64,000 nt of DNA from Chloracidobacterium thermophilum B (GTDB lineage Bacteria > Acidobacteriota > Blastocatellia > Chloracidobacteriales > Chloracidobacteriaceae): assembly GCF_000226295.1 (NCBI RefSeq), contig NC_016025.1, forward strand, positions 62,001-126,000, given 5' to 3'. A program made the translations under genes and the position numbers. Below the pieces are notes generated by a model that searched no databases, was not told where the DNA came from, and worked only from the letters and a program-made list of their open reading frames with translations. Within the stretch, counting starts at the first letter, position 1, and every line of letters begins with the position of its first letter. Of this stretch, positions 38,301 to 45,750 are shown in pieces.

Positions 38301-39144
38301 TCTGCTTGACCGCGCTGTGCGCCTGGCAGCCGAGGCGGATGAGCCGGAGACACAAAACTTCATCCGCGCCCACGTGCAGGAAATGCTGCGGCAGGGGGTG
38401 ACCTGGGAAGATGCCGTCCGGCGGATTTTCTCGAATGCTGCCGGCAGCTACGGCGCCAACGTCAACCATCTGGTGGATTCGTCCACGTGGGAAAACGACA
38501 GCGAAATTGCCCAGACGTTCCTCTCACGCAAGGGCTTTGCCTATGACCCGAACGGGCAGTTCGTCGCGGCCCGGGCCGACTATGAACGGGTTTTGGGCAG
38601 CGTCACGCTGGCGTTTCAGAACGTGGATTCCACCGAAATGAACATCACCGATATTGACCACTACTACGAGTACCTGGGCGGCGTCACCAGCGCCGTCAAG
38701 CACCTGCGGGGCGATGGCACCGCGCCGGCTGTGATGCTGGCCGATGCGACGGGAGCCGAAGCCAAGGTGCGCAGTCTCGAAGAAACGGTCCGGCTCGAAT
38801 CCCGTACCAAGCTGCTCAATCCCAAGTGGTACGAAGCCATGCTGGAGAACGGCTACGCCGGTGTGAGCCAGATCGAACGGCAGGTCTCCAACACCTTTGG
38901 CTGGAGTGCGACCTGCCAGGCTGTGGATGACTGGGTGTATGACGGCGTGGCGCAGACCTACGTGCTCGACGAAGCCATGCGTGCGCGGTTGCAGCGCCTC
39001 AACCCCAGCAGTTTGTCGAAGTTGACCCGCCGGTTGCTTGAAGCCCATGGGCGGGGGCTGTGGAAAACGGACGAGGCGACGCTTGAACAGTTGCGTGAAG
39101 CCTACGCCCAGATGGAAGACGCACTGGAAAACGTGACTTTGTAA
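35311..39144 (+). CDS. bchH: Magnesium chelatase subunit H
   Basis: A 1277-residue porphyrin-binding subunit of Mg-chelatase, full length for BchH. It binds protoporphyrin IX and, with the ATPase subunits BchI and BchD (not in the window), inserts Mg2+ in the first committed step to bacteriochlorophyll. Recognisable blocks are the N-terminal MKFLFIALDGQADLALAVA, LHFGTHGATEFMPGKQVG with the putative chelation His/Glu residues, FNFPPSQGNVGTAAYLDVW, and the C-terminal DHYYEYLGG and NPKWYEAML segments. The ATG at 35311 was chosen as it begins the conserved strand. It heads the cluster and is followed 44 bases later by hemA. Confidence 0.97.
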   Translation: MKFLFIALDGQADLALAVAAARVREQHGVNLQVAFHIAAELDRAEAIEKLRADAAEADLVFVVHQFDDEKIALIRELLHRHAARYQAVICVMCAPSLIRETRLGRFILAKKDEGETPWYSPLRMIRAVKDSFKKDDDPAAEPKAAQPPGRTMLTMLKNAGKIMKYIPGTAQDIHAYMMSIQYWLNASADNLEQFLLFLLTRYTEAYRGRFNPKPPVEYPDVGLFHPREGRIVESIRELRAHVPARPNAPTIGVLMLRSYLLSGNRAHYAAVIEALEQRGANVIPAYAFGLDGRPAVEKYFLERGRPVVDAVLSLTGFSLVGGPAYNDALAAERLLKQLDVPYICAPSLEFQTIEEWLSDTQGLNRLQATLMVSIPELDGTTDQIVFAGKSGNSRLLEPIPDRVERLVGRVMARVRLRRLPPAKRRVAIVLFNFPPSQGNVGTAAYLDVWTSLHRLLGKMQQAGYHLTDVPATVDELRDSIVHGNAVQYGQPANVCDLFPRLEYERLVPIYREIERSWGPSPGEKNVYGGDFAIMGRVFGNVGVFVQPSFGFEDDPMRLLFSEDVTPNHGFTAFYAYLNRMWGADVLLHFGTHGATEFMPGKQVGLSRFCWSDRLIGDLPNIYAYCANNPSEGLIAKRRGYATLVSYLSPPIEAAGLYKEFVTLKETMDGFRNEPTRREAYVPAIVEKAKELNLLDHDFTPDELTTERFQKLYNDLLELEYSLIPTGLHTMDDGLDSQELVGMLRVVADFPVAGQRLPSLTKTVLAHWAELNAKSAAGTAGGDDALAAFSRNVELERQARHFIGEAILEMHQKRSASAGASHLAKLCRAKRSLFDAHFAFLFDLHEKLRTNAELDAILRALDGRYIAPVAGGDVVRDPGILPTGRNLHAIDPYRMPTYAATREAQKSVEQLLERYAREHGGTLPRSVALVLWGTDNLKSGGVGVAQALWLLGARAVADEMGRIANVELIPLTELSRPRIDVVLTLSGIFRDVLPQQIRLLDRAVRLAAEADEPETQNFIRAHVQEMLRQGVTWEDAVRRIFSNAAGSYGANVNHLVDSSTWENDSEIAQTFLSRKGFAYDPNGQFVAARADYERVLGSVTLAFQNVDSTEMNITDIDHYYEYLGGVTSAVKHLRGDGTAPAVMLADATGAEAKVRSLEETVRLESRTKLLNPKWYEAMLENGYAGVSQIERQVSNTFGWSATCQAVDDWVYDGVAQTYVLDEAMRARLQRLNPSSLSKLTRRLLEAHGRGLWKTDEATLEQLREAYAQMEDALENVTL

Positions 39145-39188
39145 TCCCCAAGCCTTTATCCGGGAATGAACCCCCCAAGTGAGTTGCC

Positions 39189-40496
39189 ATGAAGTTTGTA
39201 CTCGTTGGCCTTAATCACCATACGGCGCCCGTTGCGGTCCGCGAACGTTTTGCCTTCAGCAAGCACTACCTGCCTGAAGCCCTCAACCTGTTCGTGGATG
39301 GGCAAAACATCTGCGAAGGGATGATTCTCTCCACCTGCAACCGGGTTGAACTGCTGGGTGTAACGCCTCACGAAGGAACCCAGGGTATCGCCTGCGTCAA
39401 GAACTTCCTCAAGGCCATTCATCAGAAGTGCGACAGCTACGACGAGCACCTGTACTACTACACCGACCAGGATGTGGTACGGCACGTCTTCCGGGTAGCG
39501 TCGAGCCTGGACTCCATGATCATCGGCGAGCCGCAGATTCTGGGACAGGTCAAGGACGCCTACGCCACGGCGCAGGCGCTGAACAAGACCGGGACGCTGC
39601 TCAACAAGCTGATGCACAAGGCGTTCAGCGTTGCCAAGCGGGTCCGCACGGAGACGAAAATTGGCGCCAACGCCATTTCGGTCAGTTACGCCGCCGTCGA
39701 GCTGGCGCGGCGTATTTTCACCAGTCTTGAAGGGCAGACCGTCATGCTGGTCGGCGCCGGGGAGATGGCCGAGCTGGCCGCTACCCATCTGATGAGCGCC
39801 GGAGCCAGCCACATCGTCGTGGCCAGCCGGTCCTTCGACAAAGCCGTTCAGTTGGCCACCAAGTTCAATGGCTCGGCGGTGATTTTTGACCGCTTCCGGG
39901 AGCGGTTGCCGGAAGCCGACATCCTTATCTTTGCCACGGCGGCCCCGCACTTCGTCGTGCGCGTGGCCGATGTGGCGGCGGCCATGGAGCGGCGGCGGCA
40001 CCGCCCGATGTTCATCATTGACATTTCCGTGCCACGCAACGTGGACCCGTCCATCAATGACCTGGAACAGGTCTTTGTGTATGACGTGGATGACCTGCAG
40101 GCGGTGGTCGAAAGCAACCTGCGCGAGCGGAAACAGGAAGCCGAACGGGCCAGTCGCATTGTCGAGGAGGAAGTCGCGGCCTTTGTGGCCGAATGGCGCA
40201 GCATGGCCGCTGCGCCTTTCATTGCCGCGCTCAATGCGCACCTTGTGGAGATGGCCCAGACGGAATATGAGCGCCATCGCAAGCGCATTGAACGGCTCGG
40301 AGGCATGCCGCCTGAAATCGAGCGGTACGTACGCGAGGTCATCATCACCTCGATTCTGCGCAAATTCGCCCATCCACTTATCGAAAACATCCGTGAAGCG
40401 GCGGCGCAGGGCGAGCAAAGCCGGCTGTGTGAAACCTTCGGGCTGGAAGTGCGGGTTGGTGCTCAACAGCAGGTGCGCCTGGCGCGTTCGGCCTGA
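39189..40496 (+). CDS. hemA: Glutamyl-tRNA reductase
   Basis: A 435-residue enzyme reducing glutamyl-tRNA(Glu) to glutamate-1-semialdehyde, the first step of the C5 route to 5-aminolevulinate. Its catalytic Cys50 is in STCNRVEL after LVGLNHHTAPVAVRERF. The SLDSMIIGEPQILGQVK and KRVRTETKIGANAISVSYAAVELA blocks, the NADPH site VGAGEMAELA, and the C-terminal dimerisation helix (about 300-420) are all present. The position between bchH and bchL couples tetrapyrrole supply to bacteriochlorophyll synthesis. Use of the C5 pathway rather than ALA synthase follows from this gene. Confidence 0.97.
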   Translation: MKFVLVGLNHHTAPVAVRERFAFSKHYLPEALNLFVDGQNICEGMILSTCNRVELLGVTPHEGTQGIACVKNFLKAIHQKCDSYDEHLYYYTDQDVVRHVFRVASSLDSMIIGEPQILGQVKDAYATAQALNKTGTLLNKLMHKAFSVAKRVRTETKIGANAISVSYAAVELARRIFTSLEGQTVMLVGAGEMAELAATHLMSAGASHIVVASRSFDKAVQLATKFNGSAVIFDRFRERLPEADILIFATAAPHFVVRVADVAAAMERRRHRPMFIIDISVPRNVDPSINDLEQVFVYDVDDLQAVVESNLRERKQEAERASRIVEEEVAAFVAEWRSMAAAPFIAALNAHLVEMAQTEYERHRKRIERLGGMPPEIERYVREVIITSILRKFAHPLIENIREAAAQGEQSRLCETFGLEVRVGAQQQVRLARSA

Positions 40497-40583
40497 AATG
40501 ACATCTGTGATGGAGGGTTGGAACCGGCCCTTCGTCCCCTGACCAGTTTTCATCCATTCCAACCCCAGGTGAGGTGCTGATTC

Positions 40584-41462
40584 ATGATCGTTTCAATCTA
40601 CGGCAAAGGTGGTATTGGCAAATCCACGACCTCTTCCAACATCGCCATCGCCATGGCCAAGCGTGGCGCGCGTGTCCTTCAGGTGGGTTGTGATCCCAAA
40701 CATGATTCGACCTTTACCATCACCAAACGGATGATCCCGACCCTCGTCGAAATCCTCGAAGAGCACGACTACCACCACGAGGAAATCGAGCCATCCGAGG
40801 TGATTTTCAGGGGCAAGATGGGCGTGGATGCCATGGAATCCGGCGGCCCGGCTGCCGGCGCCGGTTGCGGCGGGTATGTGACCGGCGAAGCGGTGAAGTT
40901 TTTGCGCGACCACAAGCTGATGGATGAATACGACGTGGTGATTTTCGACGTGCTGGGCGATGTCGTCTGCGGCGGTTTCGCCACGCCACTCAACCACTCG
41001 GATTTCGCCTGTGTGGTGACGGCCAACGATTTCGACTCGCTCTTTGCGGCCAACCGCATCTGTGCCGCGGTGATGGCCAAGGCCAAAAACTATCCCATCT
41101 ACATTGCCGGTCTGATTGTGAACCGCTGCCCCGACACCGACCACGTCGAACGGTACTGCGACCGGACCGGCGCGCGGATTGTCGGGCACGTCCCGCAGAT
41201 TGACGAAATCCGGCGGTCACGGCTGGCTGGGGTTTCCATCTTCGAGATGAAGCGCATCGGCGGAATTGCCCTGGCGCAGGATCGGTATCTCGAAATTGCC
41301 GACTACCTGCTGTCCGAACCGGAAGCCCTCAAGGTCAAACCCCTGACCGACCGGGAAGTGTTCGAGCATCTGCGCAGTGAGTACATCAACATCAACATTC
41401 AGCGTTTCAATGCCGAAGACCTGGAGTTGCTTGAAGACCCTTCGTGTCTGGCTCTGAACTGA
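40584..41462 (+). CDS. bchL: Light-independent protochlorophyllide reductase, iron protein BchL
   Basis: A 292-residue NifH-like ATPase that reduces the BchNB catalytic part of dark-operative protochlorophyllide reductase. The P-loop YGKGGIGKSTTSSN is at residues 6-19; GCDPKHDSTFT, AGAGCGGYVTGE and VLGDVVCGGFATPLNHSD carry the two Cys per monomer that hold a bridging 4Fe-4S cluster. The GGPAAGAGCGG form and overall length favour BchL over the chlorin reductase subunit BchX. bchN and bchB are not adjacent. It enables chlorophyllide formation in darkness and low oxygen. Confidence 0.95.
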   Translation: MIVSIYGKGGIGKSTTSSNIAIAMAKRGARVLQVGCDPKHDSTFTITKRMIPTLVEILEEHDYHHEEIEPSEVIFRGKMGVDAMESGGPAAGAGCGGYVTGEAVKFLRDHKLMDEYDVVIFDVLGDVVCGGFATPLNHSDFACVVTANDFDSLFAANRICAAVMAKAKNYPIYIAGLIVNRCPDTDHVERYCDRTGARIVGHVPQIDEIRRSRLAGVSIFEMKRIGGIALAQDRYLEIADYLLSEPEALKVKPLTDREVFEHLRSEYININIQRFNAEDLELLEDPSCLALN

Positions 41463-41584
41463 GGTTGTGAAGCGAGGAAAGCCGGCCCAACGCTGCCCAC
41501 AGTGGAAGCCGTGGGCTGGGAAAAGATGAGCCGTGAGCGCCGGTAGCGCGCATTTTGGACGGACATGTTCCAGAAAGGCAATCT

Positions 41585-42886
41585 ATGGCAACCCCACTGC
41601 CCATTGTGAAACCGGATGCCGCGGAGCGGTTTTCGCGCATTTGCAGCGACTGTGGCATCTGCACGTCCAGTTTGCGCCCGCACGTCAAGGAGGCCTGCGC
41701 CTTCCTGGTGCAAAAATACGATGAACTGGAGCTGACCGTGCAGGGACACGCCCGGCGGGCCGGAACGGATGAGGTGTATTTTGGGCCGTACAAAAAAATC
41801 CTGCGCGTCCGGCGGCAACGCCCCATCGCCGGGGCGCAGTGGACGGGGGTGGTGACGACCATTGCCATGCGCGCCCTGGAACAGGGGCTGGTGGAAGGCG
41901 TCATCCTGACCGGCACGGAACCCGGTACGCTCAACAAACCCCAGCCCGTTCTGGCGCGCACACCGGAAGAAGTGCTCGCCTGTCGCGGCAACAAGTTCGG
42001 CCTTTCACCGACCCTGGAAAAGATAGATGACGCCATCGCTGCCGGCCTGAAGCGCGTCATGGTAGTCGGCACGCCGTGTCAGTTCCACGCCCTGCGCGTC
42101 ATCGAGTCAACCCTGCCCTTTGACGAGTTGTGGTGCCTGGGCATTCTGTGCAGCGACAACACGACGCACGAAAACTACATGACGTTTCTGAAGTCCGTCA
42201 GCCGTTCGCCGGACACGGTCGTGCACATGGAGTTCATGCCGGATTTCCGCCTGTGGATGCGGCATACCAACGGGGAAGTCGAAAAGCTGAACTTCGTCGA
42301 AATCCCGATGCACGAGATTGGCCCCGACCTCATCGCGCCTTCCTGCCGGGTGTGTTTCAACTACACGAACTCGCTGGCCGATTTGTCGGTGGGCTACATG
42401 GGCGGCGGCATGCCGGACAACCAGTGGTTGCTCATTCGGAATGCCAAGGGCTGGCGTTTGCTTGACCTCATCCGCGATGACGTGGAGTTGTCCGAGCCGA
42501 CCGAGAGTGGCAGCCGCGCGCTGGCGATGAAGGGCTTTTTGTCCCAGCTTGGGAAGCCCTACACCAAAGGCGCGCCCCGTCCGGTCAAAAAACTCATCGC
42601 TTTTCTCCAGCGCCGGTTCGGGCCGCGGGGGCTGGAGTTTGCCCGGACCCGCGTCGAGATGAAGCTGGCGGAAGGGCTGTTTACGGTACGCCGCAAGGCC
42701 GGACACCGGGAGGCACTGCTCGTTCCGCGCTACGCCTATGTCCCGCTTGAAAAGTACGTCCTGCCGGGCGAGACCCAGCCGCCGCGTCCGCCTGTCGGCG
42801 TGAAGCGCCCGCGTCGGTTAGCGACGTTGGGTAAGCCCGTGAAGGACAGGATTCTGGAAAGCAGTGATCCGGTTGGCGTTGGCTGA
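41585..42886 (+). CDS. bciB: Ferredoxin-dependent divinyl (proto)chlorophyllide 8-vinyl reductase BciB
   Basis: A 433-residue FeS/FAD protein of the F420-hydrogenase beta-subunit family. The N-terminal RICSDCGICTSSLRPHVKEAC supplies Cys ligands; GVILTGTEPGTLNKPQPVLART, GTPCQFHALRVIE, ILCSDNTTHENYM and SCRVCFNYTNSLADLSVGYMG are conserved blocks for FAD and a second cluster. BciB reduces the C8-vinyl to ethyl using ferredoxin; BciA is the NADPH alternative. The cluster position beside bchL and bchF supports this over a formate or F420 role. The C-terminal 30 residues are basic and Pro-rich. Confidence 0.92.
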   Translation: MATPLPIVKPDAAERFSRICSDCGICTSSLRPHVKEACAFLVQKYDELELTVQGHARRAGTDEVYFGPYKKILRVRRQRPIAGAQWTGVVTTIAMRALEQGLVEGVILTGTEPGTLNKPQPVLARTPEEVLACRGNKFGLSPTLEKIDDAIAAGLKRVMVVGTPCQFHALRVIESTLPFDELWCLGILCSDNTTHENYMTFLKSVSRSPDTVVHMEFMPDFRLWMRHTNGEVEKLNFVEIPMHEIGPDLIAPSCRVCFNYTNSLADLSVGYMGGGMPDNQWLLIRNAKGWRLLDLIRDDVELSEPTESGSRALAMKGFLSQLGKPYTKGAPRPVKKLIAFLQRRFGPRGLEFARTRVEMKLAEGLFTVRRKAGHREALLVPRYAYVPLEKYVLPGETQPPRPPVGVKRPRRLATLGKPVKDRILESSDPVGVG

Positions 42887-42931
42887 TGGATCACAGACAC
42901 ATCACACAGGTTCATCTGGGAGGTTACACCC

Positions 42932-43501
42932 GTGTCGACCTACACCCCGGAGCAGATGCTCCGCCGTCAGAAAAGCAAATGGATGCCAGTGCAGGCATTT
43001 CTGGCCCCGGTGCAGTTCGTCATTTTCTTTATCAGTTTGGCGCTCATCATCTATTTCCTCTCCACTGGCCGCGGATTCTGGCTGGCCAACATAAGCGTGA
43101 TGGTCAAAGTCTTCGTATTGTGGGTTATGGCCATTACAGGGGCGTTTTGGGAAAAAGATGTTTTCGGCCACTATGCCTTTGCCAAAGAGTTCTGGTGGGA
43201 AGATTTCTTCTCGACCTTCGTCCTGATCTCACACACGCTCTACGTTATCGGCTTTTTCCTCAAGTGGGAGGAAATGACGCTGGCCTATGTGGCCCTTGTG
43301 GCCTATCTGACATACTGCATCAATGCATACCAGTTTGTGCGTAAGTACGTCATCAACCGGCAGAAACTGAAAAGCCACGGTTATACGATTGCCGGGGACA
43401 TGCCTTGGGCTTCTGGTTCCTTAAACACCACGAAAGCAGAGTTCTTATGCCGGTATTGCAGGCTGTTGAAAAATTGGAGCGTTATGCGCCGGGCGGAGTA
43501 G
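42932..43501 (+). CDS. bchF: 3-vinyl (bacterio)chlorophyllide hydratase BchF
   Basis: A 189-residue membrane protein. YTPEQMLRRQKSKWMPVQAFLAPVQF in its two halves, VKVFVLWVMAITGAFWEKDVFGHYAF and FFWEDF-like EFWWEDFFSTFVLISHTLY are BchF hallmarks; about four hydrophobic helices are visible. BchF hydrates the 3-vinyl group to 3-hydroxyethyl, needed for bacteriochlorophylls a and c. It starts with GTG at 42932, eight bases after GGGAGG. The last 35 or so residues (after KSHGYTIAGD) are Cys/Arg-rich, unlike a membrane anchor, and overlap the next gene by 55 bases, so the C-terminus may be a recent extension. Confidence 0.9.
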   Translation: MSTYTPEQMLRRQKSKWMPVQAFLAPVQFVIFFISLALIIYFLSTGRGFWLANISVMVKVFVLWVMAITGAFWEKDVFGHYAFAKEFWWEDFFSTFVLISHTLYVIGFFLKWEEMTLAYVALVAYLTYCINAYQFVRKYVINRQKLKSHGYTIAGDMPWASGSLNTTKAEFLCRYCRLLKNWSVMRRAE

Positions 43502-44166
43502 ATACGGACACGCCGAGTTGGGGGCGCGAAGGTGCCATCGTGCTCTACTGGTTGGGGGCTTTTGCGCTCACCTGGCTGTTCCGTATCCCGGAGCCTTTTG
43601 TTTTCAATGTCAACCAGACCATTGCCTCGGTCTGGGGCATTGCTCTGCTGATTGCGACCCTTGGCTTTTCCCAGTGGCTTTATGCCCAGGTAGCCATTCA
43701 CGAAGAACGTCCATTCAATCTTGTTGGCACGCCCATCTTCATCATCGGCAACAGTCTTGGAGAGACACTGGCGTTTCTGCTGGTCTTCAAATGCGGGGCA
43801 GCAATAGGAACCTGGTTGGTGAACCTCGTGGGACTGACCGGGATACCCTTTCACCTGCTCGTTTTCGGCAGCGGCTTTTTCACCTTTCTCATTTACGGGG
43901 GCGCCATCCACGGTCTTTTCTGGATGCGCATTTTCCCTCCTCACTTTCGGGAAGACGAGTGGGCGCGAAGGATTCGGAAGTTTCGGCTCTGGTCAGAAAG
44001 CGCGCTTTCTTTTTCCTGGTGTTTGACGTTTTATGTTTTTGAGGATTTCTGGAGTGTCGTTTTCTTTCACGCCATCGTGGACACAGTGCTGATGCTGAGG
44101 GTACGTCCCCGGATTTTCCGTTTTGCTTCCCAAGGTGTCAGCTCCGGTCCGTTGAAGCTGGTATGA
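43447..44166 (+). CDS. Conserved-position membrane protein of unknown function in bch cluster
   Basis: A 239-residue integral membrane protein with about six hydrophobic segments. It has no family signature I recognise. Visible features are a hydrophilic N-terminus (residues 1-32, ending SWGREGA), IPEPFVFNVNQTIASVWG, IFIIGNSLGETLAFLLVFKCG with a buried Glu in a helix, YGGAIHGLFWMRIFPPHFRED and WCLTFYVFEDFWSVVFFHAIVD with His/Asp/Glu near membrane faces. These buried acidic and His residues could bind a pigment or metal. The frame overlaps bchF by 55 bases; an upstream TTG at 43405 is a less likely start. Its location between bchF and two radical SAM genes suggests a role in (bacterio)chlorophyll modification, which is inference. 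Confidence 0.7.
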   Translation: MPVLQAVEKLERYAPGGVDTDTPSWGREGAIVLYWLGAFALTWLFRIPEPFVFNVNQTIASVWGIALLIATLGFSQWLYAQVAIHEERPFNLVGTPIFIIGNSLGETLAFLLVFKCGAAIGTWLVNLVGLTGIPFHLLVFGSGFFTFLIYGGAIHGLFWMRIFPPHFREDEWARRIRKFRLWSESALSFSWCLTFYVFEDFWSVVFFHAIVDTVLMLRVRPRIFRFASQGVSSGPLKLV

Positions 44167-44288
44167 GATGAGCTTGGGTGAAACCAGGTAGCGTGCAGTT
44201 TCCGCCAAACAGGTTTGTTCATTGAACCTGTATGGCATCAGTTGTTTGAATCAATCAGGGATTACTGTCATAGGGAGAAAACATCGCC

Positions 44289-45677
44289 ATGAGGAAAAAG
44301 CCCAAGTGCTTGTTTGTCAACCCCCCGGTCATCGAGAAGGTAGCCGAACGCTTCAGCTTCATCAGCATGCCGTTGGCTATTCTCTACATTGGCACGTTCA
44401 TCCAGTCGCACGGCTACGAAGTTGAACTCTGTGATATGAACGCTGGCCAGGAGCCTGTCTTCGGGGATGACATTGATATCGTTGGCATCTCCTGTGACAC
44501 AGTGAAATATACGGTTGGGATGCGGGTGGCCAAGGCGGCCAAGGCGGCCGGAAAGTATGTGGTGATGGGGGGAACGCATCCCACTTTTGACGATGAAGCC
44601 ACCTTGCGCTCCGGCTACGTGGATGTCGTCGTGCGGAGTGAAGGGGAGTATCAAATGCTGGAAATCGTCCAGCAGTTTGAGGCCAACGGCAAGGTTGATC
44701 CTTCGACCATCAAGGGTGTTTCCTGGCTCGATGGCGACCAATTTGTGCGCAATCCGCCGATGCCGTTCATCAAAGACCTTGACAGCCTGCCGATTCCCAA
44801 CCGGGAACTGCTGGATGTGCCGCGCTACTGGAAACAGACCCGCTCCTGGTTGGGGAGATTCGCTGATCCGGTTTACAACATTTCAGGCTCACGGGGCTGC
44901 CCCTATGACTGCTCGTTCTGCATTGTGACGGCCAACTACGGGGCCAAGTGGCGGTATCGTTCGGTTGACTCGATTATGCAGGAAATCGAGGAAGGTTTTT
45001 ACAAGTACAAGTACCGGACATTTTTCTTTACGGATGACATTTTCAATGCCAGTCCAAAGCGTGCCATGGCGATTTCACAGGCCATCATTGATGCCGGTCT
45101 GGCAGACAAAATCAAATGGACAGCGCAGTGCGTCACCAACATTTTTGTGAAGTTCCCGGAAGTCGTCGAAATCATGGCTGCGGCCGGCTGCATGGGCGTC
45201 ATCATGGGGATTGAGTCCATGGACCCGGAAACCCTCAAGGACTACAACAAGACGGCAACCAGCGACGACAATGCCGAGTGCATCCGCCTGTTGAAAAAGC
45301 ACGGGATTGCTTCGATGGCTTCGATCATCATCGGGCATCCAAAAGAAACCCGTGAGTCACTCCAGGCGACGATGAAGTACATGTGCGACCTCAACCCCGA
45401 AATGCTTTGGATTAACATCCTGACGCCTTACGTCGGCACGACCATGCGGCGTGAATTCATTCAGTCGGGAAGGCTGCTGCCGAATCTGTCCTGGGAAGAC
45501 TATGACATCTCACATGTGACCTTCAAACTGGACCATCTCGAAGCCTGGGAAATTGAAGTCACGCGCAAGGCCATGACGGCGATGTATTACACCCGTCCGA
45601 GATACATTCTGGAGAATCTTCCACGTCTGTTTTTTGGAAAAGTGCCTACGCCCGTGGTGAAACAGGCTGCCTGCTGA
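44289..45677 (+). CDS. B12-binding radical SAM protein, BchQ/BchR-like candidate
   Basis: A 462-residue radical SAM enzyme with an N-terminal cobalamin-binding Rossmann domain (CLFVNPPVIEK, SMPLAILYIGTFIQSHGYEVELCDM, VVMGGTHPTF) and a radical SAM barrel whose 4Fe-4S ligands are C204, C208 and C211 (SRGCPYDCSFC). The C-terminal domain (LDHLEAWEIEVTRKAMTAMYYTRPRY) resembles those of methylases acting on chlorophyll side chains. In green bacteria BchQ and BchR methylate C8 and C12 of bacteriochlorophyll c. BchE (oxygen-independent cyclase) is another relative, but the N-terminus does not look like BchE. The position in the cluster favours a pigment substrate. Confidence 0.8.
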   Translation: MRKKPKCLFVNPPVIEKVAERFSFISMPLAILYIGTFIQSHGYEVELCDMNAGQEPVFGDDIDIVGISCDTVKYTVGMRVAKAAKAAGKYVVMGGTHPTFDDEATLRSGYVDVVVRSEGEYQMLEIVQQFEANGKVDPSTIKGVSWLDGDQFVRNPPMPFIKDLDSLPIPNRELLDVPRYWKQTRSWLGRFADPVYNISGSRGCPYDCSFCIVTANYGAKWRYRSVDSIMQEIEEGFYKYKYRTFFFTDDIFNASPKRAMAISQAIIDAGLADKIKWTAQCVTNIFVKFPEVVEIMAAAGCMGVIMGIESMDPETLKDYNKTATSDDNAECIRLLKKHGIASMASIIIGHPKETRESLQATMKYMCDLNPEMLWINILTPYVGTTMRREFIQSGRLLPNLSWEDYDISHVTFKLDHLEAWEIEVTRKAMTAMYYTRPRYILENLPRLFFGKVPTPVVKQAAC

Positions 45678-45750
45678 TGACCTGTGGGAGCGCGTCATCC
45701 GGGCCTGTGGCTCAACTTTTTGCATCCCTCCAAGGAGACCCCTCGTTGCC

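Noticed and set aside
39156-40562. 468-codon open frame on the minus strand
   Set aside because: It is antisense to hemA, whose protein is unambiguous.
40500-40583. Inverted GGTTGGAA/TTCCAACC pair before bchL as a regulatory element
   Set aside because: The arms are short and far apart (about 40 bases), so a stable structure or operator is not supported.
40584-41462. Assignment as BchX (chlorophyllide reductase subunit)
   Set aside because: The glycine/cysteine blocks, the length and the lack of an N-terminal extension fit BchL better.
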